From Acidobacteriota bacterium (GTDB lineage Bacteria; Acidobacteriota; Thermoanaerobaculia; Multivoradales; Multivoraceae): a stretch of DNA of 64,000 nt. Positions 21,646 through 28,483 of the stretch are shown here, piece after piece; the stretch's first letter is position 1, and every line of letters starts with the position of its first letter. The stretch spans positions 1 through 64,000 of the forward strand of contig QQVD01000022.1 of assembly GCA_003388555.1 (NCBI GenBank), given 5' to 3'. Under the pieces are notes generated by a model that was not told where the DNA came from, searched no databases, and saw only the letters and a list, made by a program, of their open reading frames with translations. A program made the translations under genes and the position numbers.

Positions 21646-22994
21646 CCTGGAATCGCTTCACCGTACGGGTCGTCCTGGCCATCGCCTCGGCCGCTGTTCC
21701 GGTCGCGGCGGTGGCGGCGGCCGACTCGCCACCGACCTTCTACCGTGACGTCCTGCCGCTGCTGCAGGACAACTGCCAGGAGTGCCACCGCGAGTCCGGC
21801 GCCAACTACGGCGGCATGCGCGCGCCGATGGCCTTCACGTCGTACGAGAGCACCCGACCGTGGGCTCGATCGATCGCCAGGCAGGTCGCGAGCCGCGAGA
21901 TGCCGCCCTGGGACGCGGCGCCCGAGCACAACGGCGTCTTCCGCAACGAGCGCACCCTCGACGACGAGCAGATCGCCACCCTCGTCTCGTGGGCGCGGGC
22001 CGGAGCGCCGGCGGGCGATGCCTCCGAGGCGCCACCGCCTCGCGTCTTCCCCGCCAGCGGCGGCTGGCAGATCGGCGAGCCCGACCTGGTGGTGCGCATG
22101 CCCGAGCCGTTTCTCGTCGAGGACGACGTCGAGGATCTCTACGCCGCCTTCTCCCTGGTGCTCACCGAGGAGATGCTGCCCGAGGACCGCTGGGTCGTTG
22201 CCTTCCAGTGCCAGCCCGACTCGCAGGTGATCCACCACTTCAACCTGCACCTGCTGGAGCCGGACGAGAACGGAGAGCTGCCGCCGCCGCCGGAGTTCCC
22301 GGACCAGACCCAGATCGCGCCGTCGCCGCAGAACGCCGGGCGCTACATGGGCGGAGTCTCCTCCGGCAGCGAGGCCAACTTCTATCCCGAGGGCTACGGG
22401 TTCCTGCTCAGGAAGGGCAGCCGGGTGACCTTCGACATCCACTACCACAAGGAACCGGGGGCGGGCACCGCGGTCTGGGACCAGAGCTCGATCGGCTTCC
22501 GCTTCGCCGACGAGCCGGTGAGCAAGGCGCTCGGTTCTGGCTTCGCGCCGCTGATGAACTTCACCTTCGCCATCCCGCCGGGAGCCGAGAGCCATCAGGT
22601 CGGTCCTCTGGTGTCGCCGCCAGCGGCCCATCCGGTGGACATCATCGCCCTGATGCCGCACGCCCACATGCGCGGCAAGGCGGCCCGGTTCGTCGCCATC
22701 TACCCCGACGGCACGCGCGAGACGCTCCTCGACGTTCCGCGCTACGACTTCGAGTGGCAGACCGTCTACTACTACGACCAGCTGAAACAGGTGCCGGCGG
22801 GGACCCGGATCGAGTACACGGCGTGGTACGACAACTCGCCCGAGAAGGCCGCGATCTACGGCTTCGACCCGACCCGCACCGTCACCTTCGGTCAACCGTC
22901 GACCGACGAGATGGTCATGGGCTTCATCATGAGCGCACGGGCCGACGCGGAGGCGCCCGGGGCGGAGACGGCGGGCGACGACCGACGACCCTGA
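21642..22994 (+). CDS. Secreted cytochrome c / ascorbate-dependent Cu monooxygenase-like protein
   Basis: 450 aa. GTG 21642 overlaps the upstream TGA (GTGA). A signal peptide (about 1-27) precedes a short cytochrome c domain with one haem site at 45-49 (CQECH) in DVLPLLQDNCQECHRESG; the PPW motif (SREMPPWDA) is typical of this group. The C-terminal ~280 residues resemble the two-domain peptidylglycine/dopamine-type copper monooxygenase fold. Candidate copper ligands are the histidines of VIHHFNLHLL, FDIHYHKE and MPHAHMRGKA. Similar proteins are widespread in Acidobacteriota and Planctomycetota, but their substrates are unknown. It is exported, with the haem probably delivering electrons to the copper site (inference). 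Neighbours are a dehydrogenase and a tagged propeller. Confidence 0.8.
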   Translation: MTWNRFTVRVVLAIASAAVPVAAVAAADSPPTFYRDVLPLLQDNCQECHRESGANYGGMRAPMAFTSYESTRPWARSIARQVASREMPPWDAAPEHNGVFRNERTLDDEQIATLVSWARAGAPAGDASEAPPPRVFPASGGWQIGEPDLVVRMPEPFLVEDDVEDLYAAFSLVLTEEMLPEDRWVVAFQCQPDSQVIHHFNLHLLEPDENGELPPPPEFPDQTQIAPSPQNAGRYMGGVSSGSEANFYPEGYGFLLRKGSRVTFDIHYHKEPGAGTAVWDQSSIGFRFADEPVSKALGSGFAPLMNFTFAIPPGAESHQVGPLVSPPAAHPVDIIALMPHAHMRGKAARFVAIYPDGTRETLLDVPRYDFEWQTVYYYDQLKQVPAGTRIEYTAWYDNSPEKAAIYGFDPTRTVTFGQPSTDEMVMGFIMSARADAEAPGAETAGDDRRP

Positions 22995-24988
22995 GACAGC
23001 TGGCTCCACCGCGTCCCACTCGCGCCGCCCCTGGCGCCGGTCGGCTCGCGGTGCTGCTGACCCTGGTGACACCCTGCGGAGCCACCCCGGCCGAGTGGGT
23101 GTGGCGACCGCTCGGCCCTCCGATCGCCGACGTCCTGGACCTGGCGGCTCCGGCCACGACCGGGTCGACTCTCATCGCCGCCACCGCGGGAGGGGGTCTG
23201 TTCACCAGCTCCGACACGTCGGCGAGCTGGTCCAGCGCGGGCGAGCCCGTCGGGCTCGATCCGACCGTCGTGCACGTCGATGCGGCGGCTCCCTGGGAGA
23301 TCGTGGTGGGGACCCAGGAGGGAAGGGTGCACCGCTCCTTCGACGATGGCGCCAGCTGGACCGAGATCTCCCAGGGTCTGCCCGAAGGCGTCGCGATCAA
23401 CGATCTCGCCCGCACCGGCTCCGGCGAGCTGCTCGTCGCGGGCGCCGGCAGCGGTGTCCGTCGGCTGGTCGGGGCGAGCTGGCAGCCGTCGTCGACCGGC
23501 CTCGGCTCGGCGTTCGTCGAGGACCTCGAGCCCGATCCGCACCTGACCTCCCGGCTCTGGGCCGGCACCGCGGCGGGCGTCTACCGCAGCGACGACGCGG
23601 GCGCCACTTGGATCTCGGCCAGCACCGGCATCGGCAGCCTGCTGGTCCGTTGCCTGCTCGCCGACTCGACGCAGCCGGGTCGACTGTGGGCCGGGACCGC
23701 CGGCAGCGGCATCTTCCTCTCCACCGACGGGGGCTCGACCTGGAGCGCCGACAACGGCGGAGTCGGCGATCCGCAGGTCCGCGCCCTCCTCCAGCGCGGC
23801 ACCCTGCTCGCCGCCGCCAGCGGGTCCCGGGTGCTGACCCGCAACGTCGCGGTGCCGGGCTGGACACCGCTGGGAGAGGCGCTGGCGTCGACCGTGCGCA
23901 GCCTCGAAGACCTCGGCGGCACCTGGTTCGCAGGCAGCGCCGGAAGCGGTGTCTTCCGTTTCGATCCCGGAGCGGGCGCCAGCGGCCAGTGGACGCCGCG
24001 CAACCAGGGCCTCGAAGCGGCCTTCGCGCTCGCCGCGACGGCCGCGGCAGCCACCGACCAGCTCTTTGTCGGCACCAGCGGCGCCGGCGTGTGGAGCTTC
24101 GATCGAGGAGACTGGGAGACACGTTCGCAGGGTCTCGCAAGCAACTTCGTCACCGCTCTGGCCGAGGACCCTGTCAGCGGCCGCCTCTACGCCGCGACCG
24201 CCGGCTCGGGAGTGCAGCGCAGCGACGACCTCGGAGCCAGCTGGCTGCCGCCGGGCACCGGCATCTCCGGCGCCTTCGTCCGACGCGTCCGGCGCAGCGC
24301 CACCGCGGATCTGCTCGCGGCGACCAGCTCCGGCGTGCTGCGAAGCTCCGACCACGGACAGTCCTGGCAGTCGAGCGGTCTCCCCGGCGTCGACGTGCGC
24401 GCGCTGGTCGCGGCACCGGTCGACAGCGCGCACTGGTTGGCCGGCGCCAGCAGCGGTGCGCTCTCGTACTCGATCGACGACGGCGCCAGCTGGGCGCCGT
24501 TCGGTGACGTCGGCGCCGCCGCGCGCGATCTCTCCTACGGCGGCGATCTGGCTCTCTGGGTGGCGAGTGAGTCCGGGGTCTGGTCGACCGGGCCGCCGAG
24601 CGCGACCGCAGGCCGCGGCGACCGGTCCACGGTCGGGGCGACAGGAGCACTGCCGCAGCCCTGCGGGCTCGACGGGGAGCGGGTCACCGCCATCCGCGAG
24701 CACGACGGCGCCGTCTGGGCGGCGACCCTCGACACCGGCGTCTGGCGCCTCACGCAAGGCTGCAGCGATCCGGACTGGGCGCCGGCGGGCGCCGGCATGC
24801 CCCAGACCGGCGTCTACGCGCTCGATCTGGTGCCCTCGAGCGTCCTCTACGGACCCGGCGCGAGCGGCGAGACACTGATCGCCTCGACCTACGGCGGCGG
24901 CGTCTTCGTGCTCGAGCCGGTCACGCCGTTGTTCGCCGACGGATTCGAGTCCGGTGACGTCTCCGCGTGGACGTCGTCCACGCGGTAG
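22991..24988 (+). CDS. Secreted BNR/sortilin-type beta-propeller with C-terminal FADGFESGD tag
   Basis: 665 aa from a proposed CTG start. CTG 22991 overlaps the upstream TGA as CTGA; beginning there gives a normal signal peptide (Arg-rich n-region, then LAVLLTLVTPCGA), whereas the next GTG (23051) would delete the positive n-region. The body consists of repeated Asp-box blades (SFDDGASWTEIS, RSDDAGATWIS, STDGGSTWSADNG, RSDDLGASWLPP, SSDHGQSWQSSG, SIDDGASWAPFG), as in sialidase/VPS10-like propellers. The last residues (LFADGFESGDVSAWTSS) match a C-terminal motif recurrent in secreted proteins of some Acidobacteriota and gammaproteobacteria, probably a sorting or surface-retention tag (inference). 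Its 3' end is the first unit of a 96-bp tandem repeat. Confidence 0.8.
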   Translation: MRQLAPPRPTRAAPGAGRLAVLLTLVTPCGATPAEWVWRPLGPPIADVLDLAAPATTGSTLIAATAGGGLFTSSDTSASWSSAGEPVGLDPTVVHVDAAAPWEIVVGTQEGRVHRSFDDGASWTEISQGLPEGVAINDLARTGSGELLVAGAGSGVRRLVGASWQPSSTGLGSAFVEDLEPDPHLTSRLWAGTAAGVYRSDDAGATWISASTGIGSLLVRCLLADSTQPGRLWAGTAGSGIFLSTDGGSTWSADNGGVGDPQVRALLQRGTLLAAASGSRVLTRNVAVPGWTPLGEALASTVRSLEDLGGTWFAGSAGSGVFRFDPGAGASGQWTPRNQGLEAAFALAATAAAATDQLFVGTSGAGVWSFDRGDWETRSQGLASNFVTALAEDPVSGRLYAATAGSGVQRSDDLGASWLPPGTGISGAFVRRVRRSATADLLAATSSGVLRSSDHGQSWQSSGLPGVDVRALVAAPVDSAHWLAGASSGALSYSIDDGASWAPFGDVGAAARDLSYGGDLALWVASESGVWSTGPPSATAGRGDRSTVGATGALPQPCGLDGERVTAIREHDGAVWAATLDTGVWRLTQGCSDPDWAPAGAGMPQTGVYALDLVPSSVLYGPGASGETLIASTYGGGVFVLEPVTPLFADGFESGDVSAWTSSTR

Positions 24989-25240
24989 CCGTCACCGGCT
25001 CACCAGGGGTCCCTCGGCGGCCTACGCCGCCGAGGTGCTCCACGAGTCCGGTGACGCTCCAGCAAACGTCGTCCACGCGGTAGCCGTCACCGGCTCACCG
25101 GAGGGTCCCGCGGCGGCCTACGCCGCCGAGGTGCTCCACGAGTCCGGTGACGCTCCAGCAAACCTCGTCCACGCGCCAGCCGTCACCGGCTCACCGGAGG
25201 GTCCCGCGGCGGCCTACGCCGCCGAGCTGCTCCACGAGTC
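24947..25240 (+). repeat. 96-bp tandem repeat derived from the propeller gene 3' end
   Basis: Four units start with GAGTC at 24947, 25044, 25140 and 25236 (spacing 97, 96, 96; the last is truncated). The first unit is the coding end of the BNR gene (FESGD through the stop codon). Later units repeat GAGTCCGGTGACG, GTCCACGCGGTAGCC and GTCACCGGCTCACC with drift in between. The 96-nt period equals 32 codons, so one frame stays open across the array, but no start or ribosome site supports translation. It looks like a slippage or duplication product of the tag-encoding region. Confidence 0.85.
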
Positions 25241-25274
25241 GAGCGAGCACTCAGCCCAACGCGACCCTCCGCCT

Positions 25275-25294
25275 CCTCCCCCTTCAGGGGGAGG
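25275..25294. terminator. Perfect GC hairpin (CCTCCCCC/GGGGGAGG), REP-like or terminator
   Basis: CCTCCCCCT at 25275-25283 pairs perfectly with AGGGGGAGG at 25286-25294, followed by ATCGAGGTGGGGGTG. This short palindrome plus G-rich flank resembles extragenic palindromic elements common in high-GC genomes. There is no T-run, so it may act as a repeat element or RNA-stability hairpin rather than an intrinsic terminator. Confidence 0.55.
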
Positions 25295-25484
25295 ATCGAG
25301 GTGGGGGTGTCCCGTCAAGCGAACACTCCTTCAGGGCTCCCCGCCTGCCGCCCTGCGACCTGCGCCAGCAAGATCCCGCCTCCTCGCCAGGAGCTCCGGT
25401 AGTGCGGATCAGCGGCGAGCCGCGTGCGGATCGTCCGCTGCATCCGCCCACGGAACCATACCGACTTCACGAAGCCCCATCCTT
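25295..25484. other. Non-coding spacer before mgtC
   Basis: Together with the repeat and hairpin, this makes about 500 nt without a supported gene between the propeller and mgtC. Apart from the -10-like TATGCT at its right end I see no conserved element. Confidence 0.4.
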
Positions 25485-25490
25485 TATGCT
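25485..25490 (+). promoter_or_regulatory. Candidate -10 (TATGCT) of a leaderless mgtC transcript
   Basis: TATGCT ends 7 nt before ATG 25498, and no Shine-Dalgarno sequence precedes either candidate ATG. That geometry fits transcription starting at the start codon. No convincing -35 is visible. Confidence 0.45.
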
Positions 25491-25497
25491 CGATCCG

Positions 25498-25944
25498 ATG
25501 GAATGGCCCGAGATCCCCGAGCTGGTCTTCCGCCTCTGCCTGGCGGCGGCGCTCGGCCTGCCGATCGCCTGGGACCGGGAGAGGCGCACCCGCAGCGCCG
25601 GGCTGCGCACCTATCCCCTGGTCTCGATGGGCGCCTGCGCCTACGTCCTGGTCGGTGAGGTTTTCATCGCCAACCCGGCCGAGAACCCCGGCGCGACGGC
25701 GCGCATCCTGCAGGGGCTCCTCTCCGGCATCGGCTTCATCGGCGGCGGAGCGATCCTGAAGAACGACGACAAGGTCGCCGGCACCGCCTCGGCAGCGAGC
25801 ATCTGGATCACCGGCGCGGTCGGTGTGGCGGTGGGGCTCGGCAGCTGGTCGATCGCCATCACCCTCAGCGTGCTGAACCTCATCGTCGTCGTGGTGCTGA
25901 GCGAGATCAAGTCGCGAGTGCCCACCGAGCCGGAAGAGTTCTGA
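25498..25944 (+). CDS. MgtC/SapB family membrane protein
   Basis: 148 aa with four to five membrane helices: LVFRLCLAAALGLPIAW, TYPLVSMGACAYVLVG, a third around ILQGLLSGIGFIGGGAIL, then ASIWITGAVGVAVGLG and IAITLSVLNLIVVVVL. The motifs DRERRTRSAGLRTYPLVSMG and LLSGIGFIGGGAIL are diagnostic of MgtC/SapB. This is the short form without the C-terminal soluble domain of Salmonella MgtC. In pathogens MgtC inhibits F1Fo ATPase; in environmental bacteria its role is unclear. I prefer ATG 25498 to ATG 25486 because a TATGCT hexamer sits 7 nt upstream of it and overlaps the earlier ATG. Confidence 0.9.
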   Translation: MEWPEIPELVFRLCLAAALGLPIAWDRERRTRSAGLRTYPLVSMGACAYVLVGEVFIANPAENPGATARILQGLLSGIGFIGGGAILKNDDKVAGTASAASIWITGAVGVAVGLGSWSIAITLSVLNLIVVVVLSEIKSRVPTEPEEF

Positions 25945-26055
25945 GGCGGCGCGCCGGCCGCTCGCACCGCACGCTGGACTCAGCGTCCGGCCGGGCAAGG
26001 AAACGCAACGACAACCTCCGGGCAAAGCCCCTTTCTCCCGGAAGGACGATTCGAC

Positions 26056-27036
26056 ATGGAAGAGCCCCGCGACCACTACCCCCAGATCAGCGCCGCCGGC
26101 ACCGACCAGGAGGTCGGCCCGGCGTTCAAGAACGACTTCGGGCGCTACTCGCAGTTCTCGCCGCTGTACACCGGCGGCAACGGCATCCTGCGCTCGTGCT
26201 TCGACGGCAACCTGGGGCGCTGGGTGCTGCTCAAGACTCTGCCGGAGAAGCTGGCCAAGCAGCCCAAGGACCGGCGGCGCCTGATGCGCGAGGCCCGGGT
26301 CACCGCGCAGCTGCAACATCCGAACACGGTTCCGGTCTACGAGATGGGCCTCGACCACTACGGCGACGTCTACTTCGCGATGAAGCGGATCGAGGGCGAG
26401 AACCTGTTCGAGATCATCCGCCGGATCGCTCGCGGCGACGAGGCGACTCGCGCCGAGTTCAACGTCGAGCGCATGCTGGGGACCCTGATCCAGGCGTCGC
26501 TGGCACTCGCCTACGCGCACACCCATGGCGTCATCCACCGCGACGTCAAGCCCGAGAACATCATCATCGGGACCTACGGCGAGGTCTACCTGATGGACTG
26601 GGGCGTGGCGAAGGTGCGCGGCATGGCCGCCGAAGGCGACAGCGAGGAGATCGACGACGCCGCCCTCTTCGAGCGCCTGACGATCACCGGCAAGCGTCCC
26701 GGCACACCCCTCTACATGTCGCCGGAGCAGGTCGCCGGAGAGGAGGTCGACGAGCGCACGGACATCTTCAGCATGGGTGTGGTGCTCTACGAGGCCCTGG
26801 CCGCCCGCGAGCCCTTCCGTGGCCGCGATCTCGAGGAGACCTTCGACAACATCCGCAACGCGAAGCCGACTCCGCCGAGCGAGATCGCCACCCAGTGGCA
26901 GGTCGATCGCGAGCTCGACGCGATCTGCTTCCGGGCGCTGGAGAAGGACCCCGCGAACCGATTCCAGTCGATGTTCGAGATGATCCGCGCCGTGCGCCGC
27001 TTCCGCGCCAGCAAGGTCGGCGGCGATCTCGGCTGA
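26056..27036 (+). CDS. Soluble serine/threonine protein kinase
   Basis: 326 aa. GGAAGGA lies 9 nt before ATG 26056. It is a single kinase domain with catalytic Lys60 (WVLLKTLPEK), alpha-C Glu79, catalytic loop HRDVKPENI with Asp163, metal-binding Asp181 in DWG (replacing DFG) and activation-segment end PGTPLYMSPEQV. All catalytic residues are present, so it should be active. The glycine-rich loop (LYTGGNGILRSCFDG) is atypical. There is no membrane helix, PASTA domain or sensor domain, so it is a cytosolic Hanks-type kinase. It has no obvious phosphatase or substrate neighbour; it lies between mgtC and an RND efflux pair but has its own leader. Confidence 0.93.
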   Translation: MEEPRDHYPQISAAGTDQEVGPAFKNDFGRYSQFSPLYTGGNGILRSCFDGNLGRWVLLKTLPEKLAKQPKDRRRLMREARVTAQLQHPNTVPVYEMGLDHYGDVYFAMKRIEGENLFEIIRRIARGDEATRAEFNVERMLGTLIQASLALAYAHTHGVIHRDVKPENIIIGTYGEVYLMDWGVAKVRGMAAEGDSEEIDDAALFERLTITGKRPGTPLYMSPEQVAGEEVDERTDIFSMGVVLYEALAAREPFRGRDLEETFDNIRNAKPTPPSEIATQWQVDRELDAICFRALEKDPANRFQSMFEMIRAVRRFRASKVGGDLG

Positions 27037-27303
27037 GCGGCGGCTCGAGTCCCGACGGCGACGGCCCGCAGGCCGAAACAGCGCAGGAGGCCGGGCCGTC
27101 TCCCAGCAGTCCTCTGCCGGGTCCGCGACCGCCCTTCGCACCCTGCCCGCCGCTTCGCGTACTCCAGCGCCAACACGCACGGACCTCCAGTCAGAGGCGA
27201 ACATCCGACCGAGTTCCCGACCGCGAACGCACCGGGGCGAGCGTCTCGTCCCCGGCGCCTCGGCCGCAGACGCATCCTTCGGGGCCCCGAGGCCTCGCTG
27301 CCA

Positions 27304-27309
27304 TACGGT
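27304..27309 (+). promoter_or_regulatory. Candidate -10 (TACGGT) of a leaderless efflux operon transcript
   Basis: TACGGT ends 7 nt before TTG 27317, the start that gives a complete lipoprotein signal. No Shine-Dalgarno sequence is present. The same hexamer at the same spacing precedes the methyltransferase start at 63006. Confidence 0.35.
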
Positions 27310-27316
27310 GACTCCA

Positions 27317-28483
27317 TTGTCCAAACTCACTCGCTCCGTCGCCCCCGCCGCCCCTCTGGCGGCTCTCCTCCTGGTCGCCACGCTCGTGGCGACCGCCCTA
27401 GCCTGCACCTCGGACCCGGCGCCGGCAGCTGCGAACGACCGAGAGCGCCCGCCGACCCGGGTGTTCGTCACCGAGGTGTCGACCCACACCACGAGCAGTG
27501 ACGTGGTCACCGTCGGTTCGCTGCGCTCGCCCCGCACGACCGTGGTCTCGCCCGACGTCGCCGGGATCGTGCAGGCGCTGGACGCCCCCGAGGGTCGCGA
27601 GATCGGGCGCGGACACGTCATCGCGCGCCTCGACGACGCCGAGGACCGTGCCGCCGTCAAGGTCGCCGAGGCGCGGCATCGCAACGCCGAGCTGGCGGTG
27701 CAGCGGGCGCGGCCACTGGTCGACGGTGGCGTCGTGGCGCAGCAGGTGCTCGACGACGCCGAGGCCGAGCTGGCCACCGCCGAAGGACTGCTCGAGGAGG
27801 CCCGTACCCGCCTCGGCAAGACGGTCGTGCGGGCGCCGTTCGCCGGCCTCGTCGGCATCCAGACCGCTCAGCTGGGGCAGTACGTCGGCTCCGGCGACCC
27901 GCTGATCGAGCTCACCCAGCTCGATCCCCTCGAGCTCCTCTTCACCGTGCCCGAGGAGCAGGCGTCTCAGGTCCGCATCGGACAGGTCATCGATGGACGC
28001 GTCGGCCGCTGCGGCATGCCCTTCGAGGCGGTCGTCGAAGCGCGCAACCCGGCGCTCGACGCCAGCACCCGCACCCTCACCGTGCAGGCCGCGGTACCCA
28101 ACCCGGAGCGCGAGCTGCTGCCCGGCATGTCGGTGCGCGTGCGCCTGCGCGTCGGCGAGCAGTCGGAGGCTCTGGTCATCCCCCGTGAGGCGCTGGTGGC
28201 GCAGGGGACCGGCTACGTCGCCTGGGTCGTGGCCGACGACGACACCGCGGCGCCGCAGCCGGTCACCCCGGTCCGCTTCCTGCCCGACGTGGTCGAGGTG
28301 GAGGGGATCGCCGCCGGCACCCGGGTGGTGGCGGCGGGACATCAGAAGCTGCAGCCCGGTGCTCCGGTGGCGCCCGAGCCGTGGCAGGCCACCATGAATC
28401 CCAACCTGGCGCGCGGCGCCAGCGAGGAGGACGACTGCTTCGGCGAGCAGAGCACGGTGCGCGAGCCGGAGGCGGCCTCTTGA
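27317..28483 (+). CDS. RND efflux periplasmic adaptor lipoprotein (membrane fusion protein)
   Basis: 388 aa from TTG 27317. That start yields a compact lipoprotein signal (Lys3, Arg6, hydrophobic stretch, lipobox ALAC with Cys30); GTG 27308 is the alternative. Domains follow AcrA/MexA order: lipoyl half (VSPDVAGIVQALDAPEGREIGRGHVIARLD), helical hairpin (about 110-165; ELAVQRARPLVDGGVVAQQ), second lipoyl half (KTVVRAPFAGLVGIQ), beta-barrel (VPEEQASQVRIGQVID) and membrane-proximal domain (LLPGMSVRVRLRVGE). It links the permease to an outer-membrane channel, which is not encoded here. It overlaps the permease gene by 4 nt (TTGA). Confidence 0.9.
   Translation: MSKLTRSVAPAAPLAALLLVATLVATALACTSDPAPAAANDRERPPTRVFVTEVSTHTTSSDVVTVGSLRSPRTTVVSPDVAGIVQALDAPEGREIGRGHVIARLDDAEDRAAVKVAEARHRNAELAVQRARPLVDGGVVAQQVLDDAEAELATAEGLLEEARTRLGKTVVRAPFAGLVGIQTAQLGQYVGSGDPLIELTQLDPLELLFTVPEEQASQVRIGQVIDGRVGRCGMPFEAVVEARNPALDASTRTLTVQAAVPNPERELLPGMSVRVRLRVGEQSEALVIPREALVAQGTGYVAWVVADDDTAAPQPVTPVRFLPDVVEVEGIAAGTRVVAAGHQKLQPGAPVAPEPWQATMNPNLARGASEEDDCFGEQSTVREPEAAS

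Noticed and set aside
24947-25240. CRISPR array
   Set aside because: Units are contiguous, with no unique spacers, the period is too long, and no cas genes are present.
24954-25658. A protein-coding gene across the 96-bp repeats (period-32-residue repeats such as AVTGSPEGPAAAYAAE)
   Set aside because: The frame stays open only because 96 is a multiple of three. There is no start with a ribosome site or leaderless promoter, and it overlaps both the propeller 3' end and mgtC.
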